From the NCBI GenBank assembly GCA_002839765.1, contig PGYR01000006.1, forward strand, positions 40,024 through 104,023: DNA of 64,000 nt, given 5' to 3'. The notes below the pieces were generated by a model, which was not told where the DNA came from, ran no database searches, and was given only the letters and a program-made list of their open reading frames with translations. The position numbers and the translations under genes are program-made. Every line of letters begins with the position of its first letter. The first letter of the stretch is position 1. This DNA comes from Ignavibacteriae bacterium HGW-Ignavibacteriae-4. Lineage in GTDB: Bacteria > Bacteroidota > Ignavibacteria > Kapaibacteriales > UBA2268. Below are positions 18,193 to 27,142 of this stretch, in pieces.

Positions 18193-18270
18193 CTAAACTG
18201 GTAGTTTAATATCAGAGGTTATTCTATCCACCCTCTTCGCTACTATCTCTTTTTTATTTACTGTTTTCAT
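18193..18270 (-). pseudogene. Fossil C-terminal tail of a serine hydrolase-like gene
   Basis: A 25-codon minus-strand frame includes KKEIVAKRVD. The intact serine hydrolase 1 kb away ends in KKEIVAKRVE. At the DNA level about 30 of 36 bases agree (18229-18264 against the end of the gene at 19211). Nothing upstream resembles the rest of the enzyme, so this looks like the remnant of a second copy, or a copied tail. An ATG happens to precede it, but translation is doubtful. Confidence 0.5.
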
Positions 18271-18312
18271 AAATATTTAGTTTCTTTTAGTAACAGAACA
18301 TTAGATAAATAG

Positions 18313-19164
18313 TTAATTATTGTATAATTCAAAAATTTCTTTAGGGTAATCTAATATTGGTAAATCAAATGGTTTTGCACAATCTTTAAGACTGTTTTTG
18401 AATGGTTTTCTTTCATTATTAGGATATGGTTTATGTGTTTTAGGGTCATATTTTAGTAACCGATTGTAGTCATTTATGTTACAATCATACCCCTTGATTT
18501 GAAAAGGATATAACCCGTATGATCCAACAGTATCTTTTTTCCATAGCCACGAATTCTCCCAAAAATCACTATCAAGTAAATTGTATGCAAAAGGTGTTAG
18601 AACCCTAGTACCAATACCATCACCACTTTGCTGCATTACATACATACTGTGATTAGACATATTTTTAAAATAGTATTGTTCTAATACATTTATTACTTGC
18701 TCTTTTGTACTATAACAGACTGCTAATTGTTGGTCAAATGGATACAAATCCCATTTAGAGTTAGGTGAATTTCTAATTCCAATCAATGCAGTCATACTGT
18801 AAACTGTATCCGCTCCTTCTGGACATATTCTATTTGAATCATCTGATTCAGAGTATTCTTTTATACTCTTAGAATTCGGTTTTTTTTCTCCAACCCATAG
18901 TATAACTTTCGTTTTATCAGGACTATAAAAAGTCCCTGCTATAAAGTACTCAACTAATTCGTTAGTTAAGTGATAGTCTTTTGAATAATTTTCCCAACCA
19001 CGCCAATTTAATAAGCCCCATTCTTTAATTGTGAACGTTACTAATAAACTGTCTCTATGCTCAATTTCTTGATTTCCGTAATCTTCATAATTTCCCTGTT
19101 TTGTAGTTGCTTTACTACAACTTAGCATGATGAATACAGTTATGTATACTATTATTTTGTACAT
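18313..19164 (-). CDS. Putative lipoprotein, unknown function
   Basis: 283 residues with a short lipoprotein signal (MYKIIVYITVFIMLSC, Cys at 16). No known domain recognised. The mature part has several Trp/Tyr-rich stretches (IKEWGLLNWRGWENYSKDY, WENSWLWKKDTVGSYG) and two or three scattered Cys. It lies between the fossil tail at 18193 and the serine hydrolase gene, both minus. The gap to the serine hydrolase is 46 bases, so cotranscription is possible. AT-rich composition like other accessory genes here. Confidence 0.6.
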   Translation of the reverse strand: MYKIIVYITVFIMLSCSKATTKQGNYEDYGNQEIEHRDSLLVTFTIKEWGLLNWRGWENYSKDYHLTNELVEYFIAGTFYSPDKTKVILWVGEKKPNSKSIKEYSESDDSNRICPEGADTVYSMTALIGIRNSPNSKWDLYPFDQQLAVCYSTKEQVINVLEQYYFKNMSNHSMYVMQQSGDGIGTRVLTPFAYNLLDSDFWENSWLWKKDTVGSYGLYPFQIKGYDCNINDYNRLLKYDPKTHKPYPNNERKPFKNSLKDCAKPFDLPILDYPKEIFELYNN

Positions 19165-19210
19165 TTATTTTTGACCTAATTAATCAAACTTTTCATTTTT
19201 TTACATCTCA

Positions 19211-20572
19211 TCACTCCACCCTCTTAGCAACTATCTCTTTTTTACCAACTAGCTTTAAGACTTGCGGTCTGCTATTTGCAATATCATCAAACACTACATC
19301 CATCTCCAAAACGGAGAAAGTGTACTTGTTATCACCTATGGGGAATAGCTCTAGCTTTTGTTGACCTGTTTCTTTCATATATACTAACCCACCATCCATA
19401 AACACATCAAGAGTATCTCCTAGCTTAATCATGTACTTGCCTAGGTGTGGTTCAATCTGTTTTCGAGTCAAATTAATTAATTTCTTTTTCTCTGGCAACC
19501 CTACTTCTTTACCAGTGACTATTTTTACCAGATTCTCAGCGACAGTGTATCTCTGAGTATTGTCATCATTAGTCAGAAAAGCAATGAAGTATTCACCCTC
19601 TGGTATATAAGTAATACCACCCACATATCCATTCATAGCACCTAAATGCCCATAGGCAAGAACTGAGTCGTATTCCCTGATTCCCCAACCATAGCCATAG
19701 CTTCCTAATCCTGAGGTGAATATTGATTTTGTCTTTTCTTCAGTCAATGACTTATTTTTCATGACCGCTTTTGTGAATTTCCACAAATCAAAGGTGGTAG
19801 AGTACATGTTCCCTGAGCTAAAGGGTTGGTAGTAGTTAATATATTCTGCTTTCTCTGATGTTTTTAGATTCGTACTGTAGCCATTTGCTAGCCCATCTAC
19901 CATTTTCCTATTATCAATAATACCAGTATTAGTAAGTTCTAGAGGTTCTATTATCTTAGTCTTTATGTATTCCTCAAAAGAAAGACCAATGACTTTTTCA
20001 ATTATCAATCCTAATAATATATAACCGGAGTTAGTATATTTAAAATCTGTTCCTGGTTCGAAATCATAAGGTAATTCTGCTACTCGGTCTATTGTATATT
20101 CAGGTGTTCTATCGAGCTTGCTAATTTCTACCCAATCTGGTAGATAATGATAATCCCTAATTCCAGATGTGTGGGTTAGTAGCATTTCAATAGTTACTGA
20201 ATCACTTTTGGGGAAGTAAGGGAAATACGCAGATAGTTTATTGCTCAATTCTAACTTACCTTCTTTTTCTAATAGTAGAATTGCCATTGCCGTGAACGGC
20301 TTGGTAATAGAACCAATTAGATAAGTGGTAGTGTCATTGTTCGGTTTTGATAGCTCACGATTTGCGAGACCAAAAGCAGAAGAGTAAATAACTGAATCTT
20401 TCTTACATATTAGTACTGAACCATTGAACTTTCCATTCTCATGTAGACGAGATAAGTAAGTATTTACTTTTTCAGTGAGACTGTTCTCATTTGATTTCTC
20501 ATTACTGTTACACCCAAACAAAAAGAGTATGATAAATAATATCATACTCTTATGTAAATTTTTATTCTTCAT
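19211..20572 (-). CDS. Lipoprotein serine hydrolase, class C beta-lactamase fold
   Basis: 453 residues; lipoprotein signal ending LFLFGC (Cys at about 21). It belongs to the beta-lactamase/D-aminopeptidase family (PF00144 type). Catalytic motifs: SITK (SxxK nucleophile, in YLIGSITKPFTAMAILLLEK), YTNSGY (YxN) and HLGAMNGY (the KTG-equivalent HxG). LLTHTSGIRDY is the usual family signature. The last 100 residues form an extra beta domain. It may act on cell-wall peptides or small esters; it need not confer resistance. A duplicated trace of its 3' end lies at 18193-18270. Confidence 0.87.
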   Translation of the reverse strand: MKNKNLHKSMILFIILFLFGCNSNEKSNENSLTEKVNTYLSRLHENGKFNGSVLICKKDSVIYSSAFGLANRELSKPNNDTTTYLIGSITKPFTAMAILLLEKEGKLELSNKLSAYFPYFPKSDSVTIEMLLTHTSGIRDYHYLPDWVEISKLDRTPEYTIDRVAELPYDFEPGTDFKYTNSGYILLGLIIEKVIGLSFEEYIKTKIIEPLELTNTGIIDNRKMVDGLANGYSTNLKTSEKAEYINYYQPFSSGNMYSTTFDLWKFTKAVMKNKSLTEEKTKSIFTSGLGSYGYGWGIREYDSVLAYGHLGAMNGYVGGITYIPEGEYFIAFLTNDDNTQRYTVAENLVKIVTGKEVGLPEKKKLINLTRKQIEPHLGKYMIKLGDTLDVFMDGGLVYMKETGQQKLELFPIGDNKYTFSVLEMDVVFDDIANSRPQVLKLVGKKEIVAKRVE

Positions 20573-20605
20573 TATTTTGTCATCTAACCCTTCTTTATTC
20601 TAATT

Positions 20606-20662
20606 CCAAGTTCACTGAGGCACTCGAAGTGAGTGGATACAAGTTCCCCCTATATAAGGGAA
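20606..20662. repeat. REP-like repeat and TTCCC...GGGAA inverted repeat
   Basis: AAGTTCACTGAGGCACTCGAAGT (20609-20631) is the reverse complement of the core of copy A at 2647-2678 and similar to 53088-53119. It is followed by TTCCCCCTATATAAGGGAA (20644-20662), a short inverted repeat. The 161-base gap between carbonic anhydrase and the serine hydrolase holds no gene. Confidence 0.5.
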
Positions 20663-20733
20663 GATTTCATGCCTCTGGTTTGGTAAGCACCATTCCACAC
20701 TCTGAAAGAACAAATATAAAAATCTAATCAAAC

Positions 20734-21360
20734 TTAATCCAAAGTATAAATTTGCATGATATCTTTTAGTATCTCTTTGAAGTCTATTTTAAGGTCGATT
20801 AGTTTACCAGTATTGATATCAAAAACCCAACCGTGTATTGTTAGTCCTCTATCTTTTATTGCCCTTTGAGCTACTGCTGTTTTTATTACATTTACACATT
20901 GCTCTTGTACATTAAGCTCCACTAATCTATTGTACTTATCACCTTCGTTCTCAATTGCATCCATCTCTTGCTGATGAATTCTATACACATCTCGGATATT
21001 TCTGAGCCAAGGATTTAAGATGCCTAGATCTGCAGATTGCATAGCCGCTTTTACACCACCACAATTATAATGTCCACATACAATTACATGTTTAACTTCT
21101 AAATGCTTTACTGCAAATTCGATTACTGACATTGTATTTAGATCTATACTAATTACCATATTAGCAATATTTCTATGAACGAATGCATCACCTGGTTGTA
21201 CTCCCATTAGTTCTTCGGCTGTTACTCGGCTATCAGAGCAGCCTATGTAAAGTAATTCGGGGTTTTGTCCTTTAGATAGTTCAGTAAAATAATTTTCATC
21301 TATTTCTAATTTATCAGCAATCCACTGCCTATTATTCTCAAATACTTTAGGTATATTCAC
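20734..21360 (-). CDS. can: Beta-class carbonic anhydrase
   Basis: Cytosolic zinc enzyme interconverting CO2 and bicarbonate. The zinc and active-site residues are all present: C41-S-D43-S-R45 in IGCSDSRV, H97 and C100 in VCGHYNCGG. GDAFVHRNIANMV and KHLEVKHVIVCGH are also family hallmarks, and 208 residues is typical for the clade. Translation appears to start at GTG (21360), with no nearby in-frame ATG before the conserved region. Monocistronic and divergent from the S41 protease, with a 250-base AT-rich gap between them that shows no clear element. Confidence 0.94.
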   Translation of the reverse strand: MNIPKVFENNRQWIADKLEIDENYFTELSKGQNPELLYIGCSDSRVTAEELMGVQPGDAFVHRNIANMVISIDLNTMSVIEFAVKHLEVKHVIVCGHYNCGGVKAAMQSADLGILNPWLRNIRDVYRIHQQEMDAIENEGDKYNRLVELNVQEQCVNVIKTAVAQRAIKDRGLTIHGWVFDINTGKLIDLKIDFKEILKDIMQIYTLD

Positions 21361-21610
21361 TACAATCTCTCTATGTTAGTTGATTAATTTATTTTCAGAA
21401 TCTAAACGAAGGTTAGCATTTTTTATTTTTCTAAGCTATTCTTTTGTTTCAAACTTTGAGACAATCAAATCAATGGTTAAATTGCAATATTACAATTGCT
21501 ATTTTTTTTTGTAAGATATTGCTTTTTATCTACAAAAAACAACTAACATTTTAGTTAGTCGTAGTAATAGTAATAAATATCATTTTTATAAATTTAAAAC
21601 GAAGTGAATA

Positions 21611-24600
21611 ATGAGAAAAATTATACTCACCGCACTTATTATACTAACATCATCTGTTATGATGTTTGGTCAATCAAAACTACTCCGTTTCCCTAACAGT
21701 TCGGATACTCAAATCACATTTACTCATGCCGGCGATATTTTCGTAGTACCTATTAGTGGTGGTTTGGCTAGACGAGTAACAGTATCTGATGGTATAGAGA
21801 TGTTTCCTCGATTCTCACCCGATGGCAAAACAATAGCATTTGCTGGTGAATATAATGGTAACCAACAAGTATTCGTAATGCCTTCAGAAGGTGGAATGCC
21901 AATACAACGTACGTTCAACATGGACGTAGAGGGATTACCAGAAAGAATGGGTCCTAATAAAATCATTTTGGAATGGACTAAAGATGGTAAAGATATAGTA
22001 TATCGTTCTCGTGAAGAAAGCTGGCATGTATTAGAAGGAAAAATCTTCACAGTACCAGCGATTGCGGGTATTCCTAAAACATTGGATTTACCTAATTCTG
22101 GATATGCTTCATTATCTCCTGATGGAACTAAGATAGCTTATAACAGAATTTTCCGTGATTATAGAACTTGGAAAAGATATAGAGGTGGTCAAGTAGCCGA
22201 TGTTTGGATTTACGATTTCAAATCAAAAGAATTGACCCAAGTAACTAATAATGATTCTCAAGATATAATGCCAATATGGAATGGAGATAAGATTTACTAT
22301 ATCTCTGACAGAACTGGCACTATGAACATTTATAGATACGACACAAAAACTAAAGAAGAGAAACAAATCACAAACTCATCTAATTATGATGTGAAATTCC
22401 CATCAAAAGGTACTAAGCATATTGCATTTGAGATGGGAGGCGAAGTTCAGTTAATGGACTATGCAACTGAAACTGTAAAACCAGTTAGTATCACAGTGCA
22501 AGATGATTTCCCTACAGCTAGAACTAGAATAGAAGCTGTAAATGATGAAATATCTGGAAGCACAGTTTCTCCTGATGGTAAATGGGCTTTGTTTTCTGCA
22601 AGAGGCGATATATACGTTGTTTCAAAAGAGAAAGGAATAACTAAAAACTTAACGAATTCATCAAACGCGCACGATAGAAATCCAGCTTGGTCACCAGATG
22701 GCAAATGGATTGCTTATATAAGTGATGTAAGTGGGGAATATGAAATCTATTTAGTAAAACCAGATGGTTCGGAAACAAAACAACTTTCTAAAGATTTTGA
22801 ATCTTACAGATATGAGTTAGAATGGTCTCCTGATAGTAAGAATATCCTGACTTCTGACAAATCGATGAAATTGTATTACTACTCAGTACCAGGTGGTGCT
22901 AGAAAAGAAGTAATAAAATCAAGAAGCTGGGAAATTAGAGATTACAACTGGTCGCCAGACAGCAAATGGATAGTTTATACTGATAATCTGAACCCTAATA
23001 TTTCAGGTGTGTTTGTGCACTCTATTGCTAGTGGTAAAAATGAGTTAGTAACAAACAAGTTCTTTAATGCAAGCCAAGGTGTATTTTCACCAGGTGGAAA
23101 CTTCTTGTTCTATACTTCTAATAGATCATTCAATGCAGATATTAACAATCTTGAGTGGAATTACTCTTATGCTGATATGAGCAAGATATATGGTGTTCCT
23201 TTGAAAAAAGAAACTAAATCACCATTCATGTTCGAAGGTTTTGCTGATAAGAAAGAAGACGATAAGAAAGACGATAAAGACAAAAAAGAAAAAGATGTTA
23301 CTGTTGAAATAGATTTTGATGGTATCAAAGATAGAGTTTTCGATGTACCAACATCTGCTGGTAACTACTTCGGATTAACTCCAACTAAAGACCACAAAAT
23401 GTACTACGTGAAAACTAGTGCTAGTGCTAAACCAACAACATATTTATTTGATTTCAACGAAAAAGAAGAAAAACAAGTTGGTAGTTTTTACCAATGGGAT
23501 ATAACTCCAGATGGTAAAAATATATTTATAAAATCTGGCGAAGACTACTATATCCAAAAGCTTGCGGATAAAGTAGAGACTTCAGCTAAAGATAAAGTTG
23601 ATCTTTCTAATATGGAAACTAAAATTAATCCAGTTGAAGAGTGGAATCAAATCTATTCTGAAACTTGGAGACAGATGCGTGATTTCTTCTATGACCCAAA
23701 TATGCATGGAGTAGATTGGAAAGAAATGCGAACTAAATACGAAGTACTAATGCCATATGTACAACATAGAACAGATTTGACTTATGTACTAGGTGAGTTA
23801 ATCAGTGAGCTTAACGTAGGTCACGCGTACGTTGGTGGAGGTGATATGCCTAAAGTGAAAACAATATCTATTGGCCAACTAGGTGCTGATTTAGTATTAG
23901 ACGGCAAGAATTGGAAATTTACAAATATACTTGTTGGTAGAAACTGGGAAGAAAGCAAACGCTCCCCACTAACTGAACCAGGAGTAGATGTAACTAAAGG
24001 TATGTATTTACTAGCTATTGATGATGTGAAAGTAACAGACGAATTCACTCCAAATATGGCTCTTGAAAATAAAGCTAATAAGTTAGTAAAAATCACGGTA
24101 AATACTAGCAACTCTATGAGTGGAGCTAAAGAATTCTATATAAAAACTATAAAAAGCGATAATGATTTACGCTACTACAATTGGGTAGAAGGTAGAAGAA
24201 AAATAGTAGATGAGAAGAGTGGCGGCAAAATTGGTTACATCCACATTCCTGATATGGGAGTGGGCAATGGGTTGAATGAATTTGCTAAAACGTTCTATTC
24301 ACAATTAGACAAAGAAGGACTAATAATAGATGATAGATATAATGGTGGCGGTAACGTATCTCCAATGATAATCGAAAGATTGAGAAGATATATATCAATA
24401 GCACAACATATCAGAAATCAAGAAGACATATCAGCTAAACCAGATGCAACTTTCATGGGACCAATGGTTTGTTTGATAAACGAAATGTCGATGTCGGATG
24501 GTGATTTATTCCCTTACCAATTCAGATACTACGGATTAGGTAAACTAATCGGTAAACGTACTTGGGGTGGTGTAATCGGTATTCGTGGCTCACTACCATT

Positions 24601-24847
24601 TATTGACGGTGGTTACCTAACTCGTCCTGAATTTGCTAACTTAGGCGCAAAAGGCGATTGGGTACTTGAAGGAACTGGTATCTCTCCAGACATAGAGGTT
24701 GACAATCATCCAGCTAAAGTAATGGAAGGAATAGACCAACAGTTAGAAAAAGCAATAGAAGAAGTTCAAAAAGAAATGAAAACTTTCGATAAGAACAAGA
24801 AACTACCTGTTGTACCTCCTTTCCCTGATAAGAGCAAAAAGAAATAA
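21611..24847 (+). CDS. Tricorn-type S41 protease, secreted
   Basis: 1078 residues with a signal peptide (MRKIILTALIILTSSVMMFG). The N-terminal half is a TolB/WD-like beta-propeller region with repeated xFSPDGKTIAF / WSPDGKWIAY units. A lysine/aspartate-rich linker at about residues 547-562 (KKEDDKKDDKDKKEKD) leads to the tricorn core, a PDZ-like domain (ISIGQLGADLV onward) and the S41 catalytic domain. IDDRYNGGGNVSP and INEMSMSDGDLFPYQFR (nucleophilic Ser near residue 960) are clear. It probably degrades peptides in the periplasm. It ends with a strong terminator whose sequence is copied after folB. Confidence 0.93.
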   Translation: MRKIILTALIILTSSVMMFGQSKLLRFPNSSDTQITFTHAGDIFVVPISGGLARRVTVSDGIEMFPRFSPDGKTIAFAGEYNGNQQVFVMPSEGGMPIQRTFNMDVEGLPERMGPNKIILEWTKDGKDIVYRSREESWHVLEGKIFTVPAIAGIPKTLDLPNSGYASLSPDGTKIAYNRIFRDYRTWKRYRGGQVADVWIYDFKSKELTQVTNNDSQDIMPIWNGDKIYYISDRTGTMNIYRYDTKTKEEKQITNSSNYDVKFPSKGTKHIAFEMGGEVQLMDYATETVKPVSITVQDDFPTARTRIEAVNDEISGSTVSPDGKWALFSARGDIYVVSKEKGITKNLTNSSNAHDRNPAWSPDGKWIAYISDVSGEYEIYLVKPDGSETKQLSKDFESYRYELEWSPDSKNILTSDKSMKLYYYSVPGGARKEVIKSRSWEIRDYNWSPDSKWIVYTDNLNPNISGVFVHSIASGKNELVTNKFFNASQGVFSPGGNFLFYTSNRSFNADINNLEWNYSYADMSKIYGVPLKKETKSPFMFEGFADKKEDDKKDDKDKKEKDVTVEIDFDGIKDRVFDVPTSAGNYFGLTPTKDHKMYYVKTSASAKPTTYLFDFNEKEEKQVGSFYQWDITPDGKNIFIKSGEDYYIQKLADKVETSAKDKVDLSNMETKINPVEEWNQIYSETWRQMRDFFYDPNMHGVDWKEMRTKYEVLMPYVQHRTDLTYVLGELISELNVGHAYVGGGDMPKVKTISIGQLGADLVLDGKNWKFTNILVGRNWEESKRSPLTEPGVDVTKGMYLLAIDDVKVTDEFTPNMALENKANKLVKITVNTSNSMSGAKEFYIKTIKSDNDLRYYNWVEGRRKIVDEKSGGKIGYIHIPDMGVGNGLNEFAKTFYSQLDKEGLIIDDRYNGGGNVSPMIIERLRRYISIAQHIRNQEDISAKPDATFMGPMVCLINEMSMSDGDLFPYQFRYYGLGKLIGKRTWGGVIGIRGSLPFIDGGYLTRPEFANLGAKGDWVLEGTGISPDIEVDNHPAKVMEGIDQQLEKAIEEVQKEMKTFDKNKKLPVVPPFPDKSKKK

Positions 24848-24911
24848 TCAGCATTGCAATTTAGATAATAAAATGACTGTCTTAGTAAGGCAGTCATTTT
24901 TTTTGTCTTTA
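24832..24911 (+). repeat. 80-bp segment duplicated at 2683-2762 (S41 gene tail)
   Basis: Last four codons, stop and terminator of the S41 protease gene, 78 of 80 identical to 2683-2762. This is the likely parent copy because it is in its coding context here. Confidence 0.85.
24870..24905 (+). terminator. Rho-independent terminator after the S41 protease
   Basis: A 14-bp stem (AAAATGACTGTCTT/AAGGCAGTCATTTT) with a 3-base loop and an 8-T tail, 22 bases after the stop codon. The remaining 320 bases up to the next gene hold no recognised gene. Confidence 0.88.
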
Positions 24912-25130
24912 TTAAGAAAGATAGAGACGTATTGGATAAGTCTCAAATAAGTAAATGCCACCTTATTATATATCACAGCAAGGACTGAAAGAGAGTTGTA
25001 GTTTCATCCTGTCAGAATCTTGACTCTCTGGATTAAAGATTATTTAAGAAAGTTAAATAAGTAGCAGTTGGTTTGATTTTAAAGAACATACTTTCTATCG
25101 CAATTAATCATGAATTTTTAGATTTACATG

Positions 25131-25158
25131 TGAAGATATTCCTTTTTATTTATCTTCA
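25131..25158. promoter_or_regulatory. Perfect 8-bp inverted repeat upstream of the CxC lipoprotein
   Basis: TGAAGATA (25131-25138) and TATCTTCA (25151-25158), 12 bases apart, 70 bases before the ATG at 25228. It could be an operator or a leader hairpin; no T-run follows directly, so it is a poor terminator. Role unproven. Confidence 0.3.
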
Positions 25159-25227
25159 TTTATATTGTGCTTCTTTTCTTATTCAACTGTTATTTGTAAA
25201 TTAGTAGAAACCAATAAAGGAAAATAT

Positions 25228-25716
25228 ATGAAAAAGTTATTATTTGTATTAATGTTAGCATTTTTAATTAGTTGTAGTGACTCGACTACTGACCCTGTAG
25301 ATAAAACCGCGACCAAAGTTACGGTTGAAGATCTGACTACTCAACCGGGTTTCGAAACTTATGAAACTAGCTATAATACATATATACCAGATACAGATTA
25401 TGTAGATAGTTTAATGTCTGTATATAAATCTAGCGATGATCAGTTTTATTTTTATTTAAAAATGGATTGTCAATGTAATGCTACTACAAAATTATTCCCA
25501 AGAATGATGAAAACATTAGACGCTGCAGGTATTAACCACGAAAACATTAATTTATACATAATGTTAGATGAGTCTTATAGTTATCCCGAAAAAGACTTCA
25601 TCACAGTTACGGATTTACCTCAATTATTCGTAAAACATGGTTCAGTAGTTTTGGATTTAACTTCGACTCCAGACTCAGTTTCAGTTGAATCTATATTATA
25701 TAAATCACTTAAATAG
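25228..25716 (+). CDS. Lipoprotein with thioredoxin-like features (CxC)
   Basis: 162 residues from ATG 25228, chosen because the lipoprotein signal MKKLLFVLMLAFLISC starts there and AAAGG precedes it; the frame extends further upstream without support. After the lipid Cys, the mature domain contains MDCQCNATT (CxC at the place of a thioredoxin CxxC), then NLYIML as a strand and VTDLPQLFVKHGSVV, where the LPQ Pro fits the cis-Pro loop. This suggests a thioredoxin fold with an unusual CxC pair; it is an inference from motif order. It is two bases upstream of the EVE gene. Stop codon TAG. Confidence 0.6.
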   Translation: MKKLLFVLMLAFLISCSDSTTDPVDKTATKVTVEDLTTQPGFETYETSYNTYIPDTDYVDSLMSVYKSSDDQFYFYLKMDCQCNATTKLFPRMMKTLDAAGINHENINLYIMLDESYSYPEKDFITVTDLPQLFVKHGSVVLDLTSTPDSVSVESILYKSLK

Positions 25717-25718
25717 AT

Positions 25719-26126
25719 ATGAATTACTGGTTAATCAAATCCGAACCACACACCTATAGTTTCGAACAGATGAAAACTGATAAGAAGACTATGTGGGAAG
25801 GAGTAAGAAACTACCAAGCTAGAAATAACATGAAAGAAATGAAAAAGGGCGATATTGCCCTTTTTTATCATAGTGGTAAAGATAGACAAGTAGTGGGCGA
25901 AGTAGAAATAGTAAAAGAATTCTATCAAGATCCAACAACGGAAGATACGAACTGGGTTGTAGTAGAAGTGAAGTTCAAAAAGACTTTTGCTAATCCCGTA
26001 AATCTAGCTGATATAAAGGGAGTAGATTCTCTTAGTGAGATGCACTTAGTACGTAATTCAAGATTGTCTGTGAGCTCTGTTAGAAAGGATGAATATGAAA
26101 TGATAATAGAAATGGCTAAATCTTAA
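25719..26126 (+). CDS. EVE-domain protein
   Basis: 135 residues covering one complete EVE domain, a PUA-like fold that recognises modified bases in RNA or DNA. Hallmarks: MNYWLIKSEPHTYSFEQM at the N-terminus, MWEGVRNYQARNNMKEMKKGD, ALFYHSGKDRQVVGEVEIV, VEVKFKKTFANPVNLADIK and LVRNSRLSVSSV at the end. Stand-alone EVE proteins of this length are common housekeeping or accessory genes. It starts two bases after the lipoprotein stop and ends overlapping, by four bases, the convergent glycosyltransferase gene. Confidence 0.92.
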   Translation: MNYWLIKSEPHTYSFEQMKTDKKTMWEGVRNYQARNNMKEMKKGDIALFYHSGKDRQVVGEVEIVKEFYQDPTTEDTNWVVVEVKFKKTFANPVNLADIKGVDSLSEMHLVRNSRLSVSSVRKDEYEMIIEMAKS

Positions 26127-27142
26127 CCCTTCTGAATCATCTCATTAATATTCGCAATTACCATTTCGGGTTTTATGGAAGTCATACATTCATGTGTCCC
26201 GATTGGGCATTCATCCGAACCGTGAATTCTACAAGGTCTGCATTTTAACTTTTCGTTTTGAATAACAATACTTTTTTCTGCCTGAGGTCCAAATCCGAAC
26301 ATAGGGTGAGTAGCACCGAATATAGTAATAGTCGGAGTATTCGTTAATGAGGCAAAATGAGTGGGGGCACTATCATTAGTTACTAGTATCTCCGCATTCG
26401 AAAGTAGCTGGTATGTCTGAGCAATTGTAGTCAGTCCACATAGATTAATAACCCCCGAACTAGTCTCTATTTTATCTTGCTTACTACCAATCACAACTAC
26501 ATTATAGTTGTTTTTTAAAAGGTCTGCTAATTGTGAGTAATTTGTACTACCCCATTTTTTAGTAGCCCAAACTGAACCAGGAGCAAGTATGATAGTCTTT
26601 TTAGATTCATCAAACTTTTGTTGCACTAATATGTTCTCAACGAATAATTTGTCTTCTAAAGTCATGTCTAGTTCTACATTAACTAAATTCATATCATCAT
26701 AGAGAGTAGATATATAACGAAGTGCTTCGTGTATATGCCTTTTATACTTCACCTTATGAGTATAAACTCTAGAGTTACTAGAATTATCAAACCCAATTTT
26801 TACCTCTGATGTAATATTCTTTACTATTTGTGAAGTACGGTAAGATTTGTGAAGTGATATAACAACATCAAAATTATAAGAAGAAAGACTTTTAGCAAAC
26901 TCGATTGTATTGCTTATCGTTTTATGAGACCCCTTTTTATCTACTATAAACAGGCTGTCAATGGATTTAATTGGCGAAAGGACTTCTGCCCCTGCTTTTG
27001 TTGTTAAAACTGAAATATTGCATTCCTGAGTGTTCTTTATTCTTTGAGTTAGAAATGCTGTCAATGCAATATCACCTAAAAAAGCAGTATTGATTATCAA
27101 TATTTTACTATTAGGAGAAATTTCTATCAATCTATTTTCCAA
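26123..27142 (-). CDS. Glycosyltransferase family 9, heptosyltransferase II-like
   Basis: 339 residues, related to WaaF, which adds heptose to the LPS inner core. Motifs: ILIINTAFLGDIALTAFL at the N-terminus, ILAPGSVWATKKWGSTNYS in the middle (nucleotide-sugar domain start) and LLSNAEILVTNDSAPTHFAS with the donor-binding DSAPxH. The Cys-rich tail RPCRIHGSDECPIGTHECM is typical of Bacteroidota/Chlorobi members. Its start overlaps the acyltransferase by 16 bases. It is the last gene of the envelope block. The exact sugar is not determined from sequence. Confidence 0.87.
   Translation of the reverse strand: MENRLIEISPNSKILIINTAFLGDIALTAFLTQRIKNTQECNISVLTTKAGAEVLSPIKSIDSLFIVDKKGSHKTISNTIEFAKSLSSYNFDVVISLHKSYRTSQIVKNITSEVKIGFDNSSNSRVYTHKVKYKRHIHEALRYISTLYDDMNLVNVELDMTLEDKLFVENILVQQKFDESKKTIILAPGSVWATKKWGSTNYSQLADLLKNNYNVVVIGSKQDKIETSSGVINLCGLTTIAQTYQLLSNAEILVTNDSAPTHFASLTNTPTITIFGATHPMFGFGPQAEKSIVIQNEKLKCRPCRIHGSDECPIGTHECMTSIKPEMVIANINEMIQKG

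Noticed and set aside
19211..20572. Antibiotic-resistance beta-lactamase
   Set aside because: SxxK, YxN and HxG motifs also occur in esterases and D-aminopeptidases of the same fold, and the lipoprotein with extra beta domain is typical of housekeeping hydrolases.
21480..21520. AT-rich near-palindrome (GCAAT...ATTGC) followed by a T-run before the S41 gene
   Set aside because: Only five base pairs of weak AT-rich stem; not convincing as a terminator.
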